Below, in pieces: positions 35,483 to 44,703 of a DNA stretch of 64,000 bases; the first letter of the stretch is position 1; the number at the start of each line of letters is the position of its first letter. Position numbers and translations under genes: made by a program. The notes beneath the pieces were generated by a model. The model saw only the letters and a program-made list of their open reading frames with translations. It had not been told where the DNA came from and ran no database searches. The stretch covers positions 2,480,001 to 2,544,000 of the forward strand of contig NC_009952.1 of NCBI RefSeq assembly GCF_000018145.1, read 5' to 3'. The stretch comes from Dinoroseobacter shibae DFL 12 = DSM 16493. Lineage in GTDB: Bacteria; Pseudomonadota; Alphaproteobacteria; Rhodobacterales; Rhodobacteraceae.

Positions 35483-36145
35483 ATGGACTGGATCATTTCC
35501 GATGGGCTGGTGCCCTACGAGGACGCGCTCGCCACCATGGAAGCGCGTGTCGCCGCCATTTCCGAGGGCCGCGCGCCCGAGATGATCTGGCTGTTGGAGC
35601 ATCCGCCGCTCTACACCGCCGGCACCTCCGCCGACCCCGCCGACCTGACCGACCCGGACCGCTTCCCGGTCCACACCGCCCGGCGCGGCGGGCAGTACAC
35701 TTACCACGGGCCGGGCCAGCGGGTGGTCTATGTCATGCTCGATCTGGGCAAACGCGGCCGCGACGTGCGCCAGTTCGTCTGCCGGATGGAGGCCTGGGTG
35801 ATCGCCACCCTGGCCGAGTTCAACGTCACCGGCGAACGCCGCGAAGGCCGCGTGGGCGTCTGGGTGCAACGGCAGGACAAACCGCGCACTGCCGCCGGGC
35901 AGCTCCAGGAGGACAAGATCGCCGCTATCGGCGTGCGCCTGCGCAAATGGGTGAGCTTTCACGGTCTGTCGATCAATGTGGAGCCCGATCTCGACCATTT
36001 CTCCGGCATCGTGCCCTGCGGCATCACCGAACACGGGGTCACCAGCCTGGTCGATCTCGGCCTGCCGGTGACCATGGCGGATGTGGACGTGGCCCTGCGC
36101 AAATGCTTCGAAGAGACCTTCGGCCCCCTGCCGGTGGAGGCCTGA
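35483..36145 (+). CDS. lipB: Octanoyl-(acyl-carrier protein) transferase LipB
   Basis: Transfers octanoate from ACP to lipoyl-domain proteins in lipoate synthesis. [19 protein letters not shown] near residue 73, [19 protein letters not shown] (catalytic Lys) near residue 138 and [15 protein letters not shown] (catalytic Cys) near residue 175 identify it. GGAGG lies six bases before the ATG at 35483; an ATG at 35462 is a weaker alternative. At 220 residues it is normal. Confidence 0.95.
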   Translation: MDWIISDGLVPYEDALATMEARVAAISEGRAPEMIWLLEHPPLYTAGTSADPADLTDPDRFPVHTARRGGQYTYHGPGQRVVYVMLDLGKRGRDVRQFVCRMEAWVIATLAEFNVTGERREGRVGVWVQRQDKPRTAAGQLQEDKIAAIGVRLRKWVSFHGLSINVEPDLDHFSGIVPCGITEHGVTSLVDLGLPVTMADVDVALRKCFEETFGPLPVEA

Positions 36146-36181
36146 ACCCGTGTCCCGTAAAATCCCTTGCAGGAGGTCTTC

Positions 36182-36721
36182 ATGTCCCGCAGCGCAGAGC
36201 TGATCGCCCAGTACCGCGCGGTGCACGAGGGCAAGGTCTATGGCCAGACCTCGGAGCTGCTGACCGGCTACATCCTGCGGCAGGTCGCCTTCCTGCCGCC
36301 GCCCCGCACCATCCTCGACTATGGCTGCGGGCAGGCGCGGACCGTGGACTGGCTGGCGAAGATCTTCGACGCCACCGCCTATCGCTACGACCCCGCACTG
36401 CCACAGATCGCGACCCTGCCCGAGGTGGAGACCGACCTCGTGATCTGCACCGACGTGATGGAGCATATCCCCCTCGAAGAGGTCGACCGCGTCCTCGCCG
36501 AGATCCGCAGCGTCTCGCCCAACGCGTTCTTCAACATCTCCTGCGTCAAGGCCGCCGAGATCCTGCCCAATGGCGAGAACGCCCATTGCACGGTGCGCCC
36601 CGCCCGCTGGTGGACGGCCCGGCTGGGCGCGCAGTTCGACACGGTGCGCAAGGTGCGCTCGTTCAATCCGAACTCCGTCAGCCTGGTGACCTGGCCCCGC
36701 CCGGATACCGAGGCCGATTGA
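36182..36721 (+). CDS. Class I SAM-dependent methyltransferase
   Basis: A 179-residue cytoplasmic protein. The SAM-binding glycine loop is TILDYGCGQARTVDWLA near residue 45 and the acidic post-II motif is DLVICTDVMEHIPLEEV near residue 90. AGGAGG precedes the ATG at 36182. Substrate unknown. It is 36 bases after lipB in the same direction; a link with lipoate metabolism is not established. Confidence 0.8.
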   Translation: MSRSAELIAQYRAVHEGKVYGQTSELLTGYILRQVAFLPPPRTILDYGCGQARTVDWLAKIFDATAYRYDPALPQIATLPEVETDLVICTDVMEHIPLEEVDRVLAEIRSVSPNAFFNISCVKAAEILPNGENAHCTVRPARWWTARLGAQFDTVRKVRSFNPNSVSLVTWPRPDTEAD

Positions 36722-37132
36722 GCCGTCAACCATTGCGAGAATCGAATGCTTCGCTCGCGAAACAAATCTCTGCAAACCCTTGATCCCGCGCCGTTTCGCG
36801 AAAAAACTTGTCGGCGTCGTAACCGCCTTTCCCGCGTGATGCCTTAACGCCGCGCCGCGCCCTTCTTCATCTTTGCGAAAATACTCCGGGGAAGTTGCCC
36901 GGCCCGGGCGACGGGGGCAGCGCCCCCGAACGCCCCCGCCAGATGGCCGAGCCATGCGACCTTTGCGCCCATGTGGCGAAAAACACATGCAGAATCTGTT
37001 GTATGTCATGGTGTACGGCATTGCCGCACCCGCGCAGCCCCGATAGAACATATTTCGGAACCGCAGGGCGAGTCCGTCTGAACGACCCTTTGGACAGGCC
37101 CCCGCGGAGAACGACGAACAGGAGAGAGCAGC
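36722..37132. other. 411-base region upstream of ctaD, with repeat copy 2
   Basis: No gene was found. At 36863-36928, in minus orientation, lies a second copy of the GC-rich repeat seen at 10123-10180 (CTTCATCTTTGCGAAAATAC, then C- and G-rich hairpin arms). The remaining sequence upstream of ctaD, including AT-rich stretches near 36975-37010 and 37045-37055, should hold the ctaD promoter, which I could not pinpoint. Confidence 0.5.
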
Positions 37133-38809
37133 ATGGCAGATGCAGCCATCCATGGCCACGGTCACGAAGATACCCGCGGGTTCTTCACCCGTTGGTTCAT
37201 GTCGACCAATCACAAGGATATCGGGATCCTCTATATCCTCGTGGCGGGTCTGGCCGGGTTCATTTCGGTCGCCTTCACGGTTTACATGCGCATGGAGTTG
37301 ATGAACCCCGGCGTTCAGTACATGTGTACCGAGGGCGCGCGCTTCATCGCGGCCGGCGCGAACGATGTCTGTACGCCGAACGGGCACCTGTGGAACGTGC
37401 TGATCACCGGCCACGGCATCCTGATGATGTTCTTCGTGGTGATCCCGGCCCTCTTCGGCGGTTTCGGCAACTATTTCATGCCCTTGCACATCGGTGCGCC
37501 GGACATGGCCTTCCCGCGGCTGAACAACCTGTCCTTCTGGCTCTACGTGGCCGGGACGTCGCTGGCGATTGCCTCGGTGCTGGCACCGGGCGGCAATGGC
37601 CAGACAGGTTCCGGCGTGGGCTGGGTGCTCTATCCGCCGCTGTCCACGACTGAGGCCGGGTTCTCGATGGATCTGGCGATCTTCGCGGTCCACGTGTCGG
37701 GCGCCTCGTCGATCCTCGGCGCGATCAACATCATCACGACCTTCCTGAACATGCGCGCCCCGGGCATGACACTGTTCAAAGTGCCGCTCTTTGCCTGGTC
37801 GATCTTCGTCACCGCCTGGCTGATTCTTCTGGCCCTGCCGGTTCTGGCGGGCGCGATCACCATGTTGTTGACCGACCGGAATTTCGGGACGACCTTCTTC
37901 GACCCGGCCGGCGGCGGCGACCCGGTGCTTTATCAGCATATCCTGTGGTTCTTCGGCCACCCGGAAGTCTACATCGTGATCCTGCCAGCCTTCGGCATCA
38001 TCAGCCACGTGATCGCGACCTTCTCGCGCAAGCCCGTCTTCGGCTACATGCCCATGGTCTGGGCGATGATCGCGATCGGCGGCCTGGGCTTCGTGGTCTG
38101 GGCACACCACATGTACACGGTGGGCATGTCCCTGACCCAGCAGAGCTACTTCATGCTGGCGACCATGGTCATCGCGGTGCCAACGGGGGTGAAGATCTTC
38201 AGCTGGATCGCGACCATGTGGAAGGGGTCTCTGACGTTCGAGACACCGATGCTCTTTGCCATCGGGTTCCTGTTCCTGTTCACCGTGGGCGGCGTGACCG
38301 GTATCGTGCTGTCCCAGGCGGGCGTCGACCGGGCCTATCACGACACCTACTACGTGGTGGCTCACTTCCACTACGTGATGAGCCTCGGGGCGGTGTTCGG
38401 AATCTTCGCCGGGATCTACTTCTGGATCGGCAAGATGTCGGGCCGTCAGTACCCGGAATGGGCCGGCAAGGTGCACTTCTGGACCTTCTTCATCGGTACC
38501 AACATCACCTTCTTCCCGCAGCACTTCCTGGGCCGCCAGGGCATGCCGCGCCGCTACATCGATTACCCGGAGGCCTTCGGGCTCTGGAACTGGGTGTCGA
38601 GCTGGGGCGCGTTCCTGTCCTTCGCCTCGTTCCTCTTCTTCATCGGTGTGGTCTTCTACACCATCACCCGCGGCAAGCGCGTGGAAGAAGAGAACTACTG
38701 GAACGAGCATGCGGACACCCTGGAGTGGACCCTGCCCAACCCGCCGCCCGAGCACACGTTCGAGCAGCTCCCGACCCGGGACATGTGGGACAAGCAGCCG
38801 TCGCACTGA
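37133..38809 (+). CDS. ctaD: aa3-type cytochrome c oxidase subunit I
   Basis: Catalytic subunit of the terminal oxidase, with 12 membrane helices and haem a, haem a3 and CuB. All key residues are visible: [13 protein letters not shown] (haem a His), [12 protein letters not shown] (D-channel Asp), [16 protein letters not shown] (CuB His, Tyr crosslink, channel Glu), [10 protein letters not shown] (CuB His pair), [14 protein letters not shown] (K-channel Lys) and [12 protein letters not shown] (haem His). AGGAGAGAG precedes the ATG. It stands alone, without ctaC or ctaE, as in Rhodobacter and relatives, and is followed by a DUF2244 gene 9 bases later. Confidence 0.97.
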   Translation: MADAAIHGHGHEDTRGFFTRWFMSTNHKDIGILYILVAGLAGFISVAFTVYMRMELMNPGVQYMCTEGARFIAAGANDVCTPNGHLWNVLITGHGILMMFFVVIPALFGGFGNYFMPLHIGAPDMAFPRLNNLSFWLYVAGTSLAIASVLAPGGNGQTGSGVGWVLYPPLSTTEAGFSMDLAIFAVHVSGASSILGAINIITTFLNMRAPGMTLFKVPLFAWSIFVTAWLILLALPVLAGAITMLLTDRNFGTTFFDPAGGGDPVLYQHILWFFGHPEVYIVILPAFGIISHVIATFSRKPVFGYMPMVWAMIAIGGLGFVVWAHHMYTVGMSLTQQSYFMLATMVIAVPTGVKIFSWIATMWKGSLTFETPMLFAIGFLFLFTVGGVTGIVLSQAGVDRAYHDTYYVVAHFHYVMSLGAVFGIFAGIYFWIGKMSGRQYPEWAGKVHFWTFFIGTNITFFPQHFLGRQGMPRRYIDYPEAFGLWNWVSSWGAFLSFASFLFFIGVVFYTITRGKRVEEENYWNEHADTLEWTLPNPPPEHTFEQLPTRDMWDKQPSH

Positions 38810-38818
38810 GGGAACCCC

Positions 38819-39340
38819 ATGCCACTTGAGTGGATCACCACGTCGCAGCAGGCTCCGGAGAAATCCGGGGCCTGTTTGACGGAGCAGCGGCTGTATCTCT
38901 GGCCGCACAAGTCGCTGACGGCCAAGGGGTTCGTCGCGTTCATGACGATCACCGCGCTGGCGCTGTCCCTGCCCCTCGTCGCGGTGCTGGGGACGGGGGT
39001 GCTCTGGGGTCTCTTGCCCTTCATGCTGCTGTCGCTGGGCGGGGTGTGGTACGGCATTCGCCGCAACCAGCGGGACATGAGCCTGCACGAGGTGCTGGTG
39101 CTGGCCGAGGACCGGATCGCCCTGACCCGGCACAACCCGCACCGTGCCGCGCAACACTGGGAAGCCAACCCCTACTGGGTGGAGCTGCGCCTGCACCCCA
39201 AGGAGGGGCCGGTGGAAAACTACATCACCCTGCGCGGCTCCGACCGGGAGGTGGAACTGGGCGCGTTCCTGTCCCCGGAGGAACGTCTGGACCTGCATGC
39301 GGACCTGCAGGACCGGCTCAACCGGATGCGGCGCCCCTGA
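38819..39340 (+). CDS. DUF2244 family membrane protein
   Basis: A 173-residue inner-membrane protein. Two hydrophobic segments (FMTITALALSLPLVAVLGTG, LLPFMLLSLGGVWYG) are followed by a soluble domain (RDMSLHEVLVLAEDRIALTR, ANPYWVELRLHPKEG and FLSPEERLDLHADLQ), the pattern of DUF2244. Function unknown; its tight linkage to ctaD suggests a role around the oxidase, by inference only. A palindrome starts 14 bases after its stop. Confidence 0.85.
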   Translation: MPLEWITTSQQAPEKSGACLTEQRLYLWPHKSLTAKGFVAFMTITALALSLPLVAVLGTGVLWGLLPFMLLSLGGVWYGIRRNQRDMSLHEVLVLAEDRIALTRHNPHRAAQHWEANPYWVELRLHPKEGPVENYITLRGSDREVELGAFLSPEERLDLHADLQDRLNRMRRP

Positions 39341-39354
39341 GCCCCCACACGCGA

Positions 39355-39378
39355 CCAAGCCCGTTCGAACGGGCTTGG
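39355..39378. repeat. Paired palindrome, pair 3 left copy
   Basis: Perfect 24-base palindrome (CCAAGCCCGTTC and its complement, centre TTCGAA), 14 bases after the DUF2244 stop. The core AAGCCCGTTCGAACGGGCTT recurs 123 bases downstream. No T-run. Confidence 0.85.
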
Positions 39379-39479
39379 CCCAGCCCGCGCGACACGCCTC
39401 GCAGGCCCCCGGACCTCTGCCGCGGCCCCGCGTAGCGCGCGCGGCGCAACAGGCGGCAACCGCTCCGCAAAGCGCGTTC

Positions 39480-39499
39480 AAGCCCGTTCGAACGGGCTT
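39480..39499. repeat. Paired palindrome, pair 3 right copy
   Basis: Perfect 20-base palindrome AAGCCCGTTCGAACGGGCTT, identical to the core of the left copy. From its end to 39747 there are 248 bases without a believable gene; they lie between the convergent DUF2244 and DksA/TraR-type genes. Confidence 0.85.
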
Positions 39500-39747
39500 T
39501 GGGGCGCTCTGCCCACAACAGCGCGGCCAAATCCGCCCCGACATGCGCCAGATCAGGGCGCCCTCTCTGCGGGTGCCCTACACTTACCGGTGCCGGGACC
39601 ACAGTGCGTGGCGCAACGAGTGCCTTCGGTGGTAGCGAGTGAGTGCCCCGGCAGTTACCGGCCCGCATTACGGACCGGCCTGCGCCAGCCGGACACCACC
39701 CCGGTTGGCGCCCTTGTATGCGCGACATGCAGACCGCGCGGCCGCTC

Positions 39748-40101
39748 TCAGCCCTTGCAGTCGCGGCACTCTGCCGTTGTCGGGTCCACGTCGAGCCGCG
39801 GCAGGCCAATGAAGCCGCCGCAATCGACGCAATAGCCGAACTCCCCCGTCTCCATACGGTGCAGGGCCGCCACGATCCGCGCCCGGCGTCCGCGGCGGCG
39901 CACCTCCAGCGCGGCCGCCATCGCCTGGCCCTGCAGCGCATCCATCCGCGACAGCCGCCCGACGCTCTGCTGGTCCAGCTCCACTGTCTGCCGCGCCGCG
40001 CCGCTGTCTTCGGAGGCCTGCACCAATTGCGCCATCTCCGCATCCAGCACCGCGCGGTAGCGGCGGGCGAGGGTCTGGGCGTCGGCTGGCGTGTCGGTCA
40101 T
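39748..40101 (-). CDS. DksA/TraR-type zinc-finger protein
   Basis: A 117-residue protein of the DksA/TraR family, with an N-terminal helical segment and a C-terminal four-cysteine zinc finger: GYCVDCGGFIGL and TAECRDCKG. It is shorter than DksA (about 150 residues) and lacks its long coiled-coil tip, so it may bind the RNA polymerase secondary channel weakly, in TraR style. Located 71 bases downstream of yqeY on the same strand. Confidence 0.85.
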   Translation of the reverse strand: MTDTPADAQTLARRYRAVLDAEMAQLVQASEDSGAARQTVELDQQSVGRLSRMDALQGQAMAAALEVRRRGRRARIVAALHRMETGEFGYCVDCGGFIGLPRLDVDPTTAECRDCKG

Positions 40102-40172
40102 GGCGGGGTCTTGGGGCGCGAGGGTCGTGGTCGGGGTCGTCGGGGCAGGCGTGCTGTCTTGTCCGGGCCGCC

Positions 40173-40634
40173 TCAGGCGCTGAGCCGGTCCTTGACCATC
40201 GGCCCCACCCGGCCGAAATCCATCCGGCCGGTGTAGCGGGTCTTCAGCGCGCCGATCACCCGGCCCATGTCGCGGATCGAGTCCGCCTCCAGTGCCGTGA
40301 TCGTGTCGTCGATCGCCGCGTCGATCTCGTCCTCGCTGAGCGGGGTGGGCAGGTATTCCTCGATCACCTCGATCTCCGCCAGTTCCTGCGCGGCCAACTC
40401 CAGCCGCCCGGCCTCTTCATAGGTGCGCGCGGTCTCCTGGCGCTGCTTCACCATCTTTCCCAGGATCGCCATGATGTCCGTCTCGGACACGCCCTCGGGC
40501 TTGCCCTGGCCGCGCAGGGCAATGTCCTTGTCCTTGATCGCGGCACTGATGAGCCGCAGGGTGGACAACCGGGCGGCGTCCTTCTCCTTCATCGCGGCCT
40601 TCAGGCCCGAGGAGATCTTCTCGCGCAAATCCAT
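40173..40634 (-). CDS. GatB/YqeY-domain protein
   Basis: A 153-residue protein homologous to the tail domain of GatB, which binds tRNA. LREKISSGLKAAMKEKDAAR, LRLISAAIKDKDI and DMGRVIGALKTRYTGRMDFG are family blocks. I start it at 40634 (MDLREKI). Role uncertain; a tRNA- or aminoacylation-linked activity is plausible from the family. It is divergent from carA. Confidence 0.9.
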   Translation of the reverse strand: MDLREKISSGLKAAMKEKDAARLSTLRLISAAIKDKDIALRGQGKPEGVSETDIMAILGKMVKQRQETARTYEEAGRLELAAQELAEIEVIEEYLPTPLSEDEIDAAIDDTITALEADSIRDMGRVIGALKTRYTGRMDFGRVGPMVKDRLSA

Positions 40635-40800
40635 GTCGTGTCTGTCCCCCAGAAGTGGCAAGCCTGCCCTATGTAAGAAGGCCGCCGCGGTCTGGCAAGC
40701 GGGTGCAGGCGCAGGGGCCGGATGTGATCGCGCGCGCTTGACCCGACCGCGCCCCCCCCTTAGGGTCCGCCAGATTTTGCCTGCTGCTGAGGAGTCGCCC

Positions 40801-41970
40801 ATGCCCGCCGCCCCCGACACCCCGACCGCCTGCCTCGTGCTCGCCGATGGCACGGTCTTCTACGGGCGCGGGTTCGGCGCGGTCGGCACGACCTCGGCGG
40901 AGCTGTGCTTCAACACCGCCATGACCGGCTACCAGGAAATCATGACCGACCCCTCCTATGCGGGTCAGGTCGTGACCTTCACCTTTCCCCATATCGGCAA
41001 CACGGGCGTGACCGCCGAGGATGACGAGGCCGCCGACCCCGTCGCCGCAGGCATGGTGGTCAAATGGGACCCGAGCGAACCCTCGAACTGGCGCGCGCAA
41101 GGCAAGCTGACCGAGTGGCTGACCCGCACGGGCCGGATCGGGATCGGCGGCGTGGACACGCGGCGCCTGACCCGGCAGATCCGCCAGCAGGGCGCGCCCC
41201 ATGTGGCCCTGGCCCACGACCCGGAAGGGAATTTCGACCTTGAAGCCCTCGTGGCCCAGGCCCGCGCCTTTGCCGGGCTGGAGGGGGTCGATCTCGCCCG
41301 GGAGGTCACCTGCGCGCAATCCTACCGCTGGGACGAGCAACGCTGGGCCTGGCCCGAGGGCTACACCCGCCGAACCACACCGGGCCACAAGGTCGTGGCC
41401 CTGGATTACGGCGCGAAACGCAACATCCTGCGCTGCCTGGCCTCGGCGGGCTGCGACGTGACGGTGATGCCCGCCACCAGCACCGCCGAAGACGTGCTGG
41501 CCCAGAACCCCGACGGCGTGTTCCTGTCCAACGGTCCCGGCGATCCGGCGGCCACCGGGAAATACGCGGTCCCGATGATCAAGGGCGTGCTGGAGGCCTC
41601 GGACGTGCCGGTCTTCGGCATCTGTCTCGGCCACCAGATGCTGGCCCTGGCGCTCGGCGCACAGACCGTGAAGATGAACCACGGCCATCACGGCGCCAAC
41701 CACCCAGTAAAGGATCTGGAAACCGGCAAGGTCGAGATCACCTCGATGAACCACGGCTTCACCGTGGACAGCCAGACCCTGCCCCACGGCGTGGTCGAAA
41801 CCCACAGGTCGCTCTTCGACGGGTCGAACTGCGGCATCCGCATGACCGACCGCCCGGTTTTCTCGGTGCAGTACCACCCCGAGGCCAGCCCCGGCCCGCA
41901 AGACAGCTACTATCTGTTCGAGCGGTTCGCTGCGGCCATGGCTGCGCGCCGTGCAGTTACGGCGGGCTAA
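40801..41970 (+). CDS. carA: Carbamoyl-phosphate synthase small subunit
   Basis: Glutamine amidotransferase subunit that supplies ammonia for carbamoyl phosphate in arginine and pyrimidine synthesis. N-terminal domain LADGTVFYGRGFGA and ELCFNTAMTGYQEIMTDPSY; the C-terminal class I glutaminase has VFGICLGHQMLALALG (nucleophile Cys) and VQYHPEASPGPQDS (His and Glu of the triad). ATG at 40801 is preceded by GAGGAG. At 389 residues it is normal. carB is not in the window. Confidence 0.97.
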   Translation: MPAAPDTPTACLVLADGTVFYGRGFGAVGTTSAELCFNTAMTGYQEIMTDPSYAGQVVTFTFPHIGNTGVTAEDDEAADPVAAGMVVKWDPSEPSNWRAQGKLTEWLTRTGRIGIGGVDTRRLTRQIRQQGAPHVALAHDPEGNFDLEALVAQARAFAGLEGVDLAREVTCAQSYRWDEQRWAWPEGYTRRTTPGHKVVALDYGAKRNILRCLASAGCDVTVMPATSTAEDVLAQNPDGVFLSNGPGDPAATGKYAVPMIKGVLEASDVPVFGICLGHQMLALALGAQTVKMNHGHHGANHPVKDLETGKVEITSMNHGFTVDSQTLPHGVVETHRSLFDGSNCGIRMTDRPVFSVQYHPEASPGPQDSYYLFERFAAAMAARRAVTAG

Positions 41971-42049
41971 CGCGGCGCAACCCGCCTTAACTTGATGTTA
42001 ACCTTGCCGTTTCACGGTGGCACGGCCTGTGTTCCCCGCTGTGAGCGCC

Positions 42050-43957
42050 ATGTCCGTGATTTCCCTCCAACCCACCCGCGATACGGGTGACGGTCTTCTT
42101 GCGCCGGTGCCGCGCAAGCCAGCGCCGCGCCCGGAGCGGGAGTTGCTGGCCGATCTGCTGGTGCGGCGGGGGGACATCTCGCCGGCCGAGCGGTTGCAGG
42201 CCGTGCACATGGCACGGCTGCAGGGACGGCGCCCGCTGGAAGTTCTGGAGGCCGAAGGCTGGCTGGCGCCCGAACTGCTGCTGGAAGCGCGCTGCGAGAT
42301 GTACCGCGCGGGCCGCATCGACCCGGAGCAGGCGCCCGCCGATCCCGATCTGATCGGCGCCTACGGGATCGACTGGTGTCTCACCCACGGTATCCTGCCC
42401 TGGCGGCGGTTGTCCGGGGCGACCGTGTACCTGGTGGCCGAGCCGGAGGAATTCGCCGATATCGCCGCGACCCTGCCACCCGAAGCCGGGCAGCCGGTGC
42501 TGGCCGTGGCCGGTGCCGATGCCATTGCCGAGGCGATCCGCGCCGCCCATGCCCCCCACCTGATCGCCCGCGCCGAGACCGCCCTGCCCGGACGCTGGAG
42601 CTGCCGCGGCTTCCGGCCACTCTCGGCGATGATGGGGCTTGTGTGCCTGTACCTGGCCACCGCCGCCCTGGTTCTGATCCCGGGGCTTGTGACCAGCGCG
42701 CTTATGTGGATCACGCTCGCGGTGCTGGCGATCACCATGGGCTTCAAACTGATGCTCGCGGTCGCCTGCCTGAGCGCGCGCCCCCCGCCGCAACCGCCCC
42801 CGGAGCGGAACAAGACCAGACCGCCCCTGCCTGCCATGAGCATCCTCGTGCCTCTGTTGCGGGAAAGCGAGGTGGCGGAAAAACTGCTGAACAATCTCGA
42901 CCGGCTCCGCTACCCCCGTGCGTTGCTGGATGTTCTGTTCGTGGTCGAGGCCGAGGATGACGTGACCAAGAACGCCCTGTCGCAGCTGCGCCTGCCGCAG
43001 GGGTTCCGCATGCTGGAGGTGCCCCGCGGGACGGTGCAGACCAAGCCGCGGGCCTTGAATTTCGCGCTGCCCTTCTGCCGCGGCGAGATCGTGGGCATCT
43101 ACGACGCAGAGGACCGGCCCGACCCGGACCAGCTGCTGAAGGTGGCCGAAGGCTTCCGCCACGCCGCGCCGGAGGTGGCCTGCCTGCAGGGGCGGCTCGA
43201 CTTCTTCAACACCCGGTTCAACCTGATCGCGCGGTGCTTTACCGCCGAATACGCCGGCTGGTTCGGACTGTTCCTGCAGGGGCTCGACCGGCTGGGCCTG
43301 CCGATCCCACTGGGGGGTACGACCCTGTTCCTGCGCCGCAAGGTTCTGGAGGAGGTCGGGCCCTGGGACGCCCATAACGTGACCGAGGACGCGGATCTCG
43401 GCATGCGGCTCTACCGCCACGGCTACCGGGTCAGCCTGATCGACACAGTCACCCAGGAAGAGGCCAACGTGCGCATCTGGCCCTGGATCAAGCAGCGCTC
43501 GCGCTGGATCAAGGGCTACATGGCGACCTATGCGGTGCATATGCGCAGCCCCCGCGCATTGTGGCGGGCGCTGGGGCCGGGCGGGTTCGCAGCCCTGCAA
43601 TGCCTGTTTCTCGGCTCGATCCTGAGTGCGCTGACCATGCCGCTGCTGCTGTGGCTTTGGCTCGGGCATCTGGGCGCCCCGATCGTGCCCAACGCCGTGC
43701 TGGCCACTCTGCCACCGGCCCATGTGCTCGGCCCGGTGATGCTGGGGATCGAGGCGGTGAACCTGGCGCTCTGGGCCGCCGGCGTGCGGGCGGCCCGGCA
43801 CCGCCACCTGTGGCCGATGCTGCCGCTGCTGCATGTCTATTTCCTGATGTCGAGCATCGCCGCGCTCAAGGCGCTGGTCGAGCTGCTCTACAAGCCGTTC
43901 TACTGGGACAAGACCGACCACGGGATCGCGATGGACGTACCCGAGCCGCCCGCCTGA
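42050..43957 (+). CDS. Membrane glycosyltransferase (GT2) with N-terminal MshEN-like domain
   Basis: A 635-residue inner-membrane protein. Residues about 35-100 (LLADLLVRRGDISPAERLQA, LEVLEAEGWLAPELLLEARC) resemble the MshEN/type II secretion N-domain found in c-di-GMP-binding proteins. Two helices follow, then a processive GT2 domain with IYDAEDRPDPDQ, NVTEDADLGMRLYRHG and KQRSRWIKGY (Q-x-x-R-W), and several C-terminal membrane helices. It probably makes or exports a polysaccharide, perhaps under c-di-GMP control. The start is uncertain: no good ribosome site; GTG codons at 42017 and elsewhere are options. It follows carA after 79 bases. Confidence 0.8.
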   Translation: MSVISLQPTRDTGDGLLAPVPRKPAPRPERELLADLLVRRGDISPAERLQAVHMARLQGRRPLEVLEAEGWLAPELLLEARCEMYRAGRIDPEQAPADPDLIGAYGIDWCLTHGILPWRRLSGATVYLVAEPEEFADIAATLPPEAGQPVLAVAGADAIAEAIRAAHAPHLIARAETALPGRWSCRGFRPLSAMMGLVCLYLATAALVLIPGLVTSALMWITLAVLAITMGFKLMLAVACLSARPPPQPPPERNKTRPPLPAMSILVPLLRESEVAEKLLNNLDRLRYPRALLDVLFVVEAEDDVTKNALSQLRLPQGFRMLEVPRGTVQTKPRALNFALPFCRGEIVGIYDAEDRPDPDQLLKVAEGFRHAAPEVACLQGRLDFFNTRFNLIARCFTAEYAGWFGLFLQGLDRLGLPIPLGGTTLFLRRKVLEEVGPWDAHNVTEDADLGMRLYRHGYRVSLIDTVTQEEANVRIWPWIKQRSRWIKGYMATYAVHMRSPRALWRALGPGGFAALQCLFLGSILSALTMPLLLWLWLGHLGAPIVPNAVLATLPPAHVLGPVMLGIEAVNLALWAAGVRAARHRHLWPMLPLLHVYFLMSSIAALKALVELLYKPFYWDKTDHGIAMDVPEPPA

Positions 43958-43969
43958 GCCGCCACCGGC

Positions 43970-44611
43970 TCAGAGCTTCTCCGCGTCGCTCTTCAGCCGG
44001 GTCTCGAACGCCAGGGAAATATGCGCCTTGAGCGCCGCGTAGGCCGCATCCTCATCGCGGTTGGTGATCGCCGCCAGGATCGCGCGATGCTCTTCCAACG
44101 CCTCTTCTCCGCGCCCTTCGGCCGCCAGCGACGTGGTCGCCATCAACGCCATGGACCGATAGACCAGATCGAGCTGCTGCACGAGAAACCGGTTGTGGGA
44201 CGCCAGGTGGATCTGCTTGTGAAACCGCCGGTTCGCCCGCGCCATGGCCGCCGCATCCCCGAGCAGCGCGGCATCGCTCTCGACCATGTCCGACAGAACC
44301 TTGATCTCTTCGACCGCCGCATGCCGGGCCGCCAGACGCGCCGCCAGCCCCTCCAACTCGCAGCGAACCACGTAGAGCTCCGCCATCTGGTTGTGATCGA
44401 GCGAGGCCACGATCAGCGACCGGCCGTCCCGCGCCAGCAGGGACTGGGTCTCCAGCCGTTGCAGGGCCTCGCGAATGGGCGTGCGCGACACGCCGAAGCG
44501 CTCGGCCAGGTCGCTTTCCACCAGCCGGTCGCCGGGGCGGTAAATGCCCACGTCGATGGCCTCCAGGATCATGTCATAGGCGTCTTTCTGGGCCGGTTTG
44601 GGCTCTGTCAT
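43970..44611 (-). CDS. GntR-family (FCD) transcriptional regulator
   Basis: A 213-residue regulator. Winged helix GIYRPGDRLVESDLAERFGV, then SRTPIREALQRLETQSLLAR near residue 30; the rest is an all-helical FCD effector domain (LEGLAARLAARHAAVEEIK, ANRRFHKQIHLASHN with metal-type His, EEHRAILAAI). GGAGGAG precedes the ATG at 44611. It is divergent from the HAD phosphatase gene, which it may control. The convergent glycosyltransferase stop is 12 bases from its own. Confidence 0.9.
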   Translation of the reverse strand: MTEPKPAQKDAYDMILEAIDVGIYRPGDRLVESDLAERFGVSRTPIREALQRLETQSLLARDGRSLIVASLDHNQMAELYVVRCELEGLAARLAARHAAVEEIKVLSDMVESDAALLGDAAAMARANRRFHKQIHLASHNRFLVQQLDLVYRSMALMATTSLAAEGRGEEALEEHRAILAAITNRDEDAAYAALKAHISLAFETRLKSDAEKL

Positions 44612-44703
44612 TCTTGTCTCCTCCGCGCGAAACCCTATCCGCCCGGGCGTCCGAATTTCAAGCAAGCATTGGCAAGCGCGCGGCAAAAGCGTAGGTGCAG
44701 GGC

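Noticed and set aside
35186-39544. Very long open frame (about 1450 codons) on the minus strand across lipB and ctaD
   Set aside because: It is an antisense shadow of well-identified genes (and covers a tRNA); its translation is Arg/His/Gly-rich and without any domain, as expected from GC-rich third positions.
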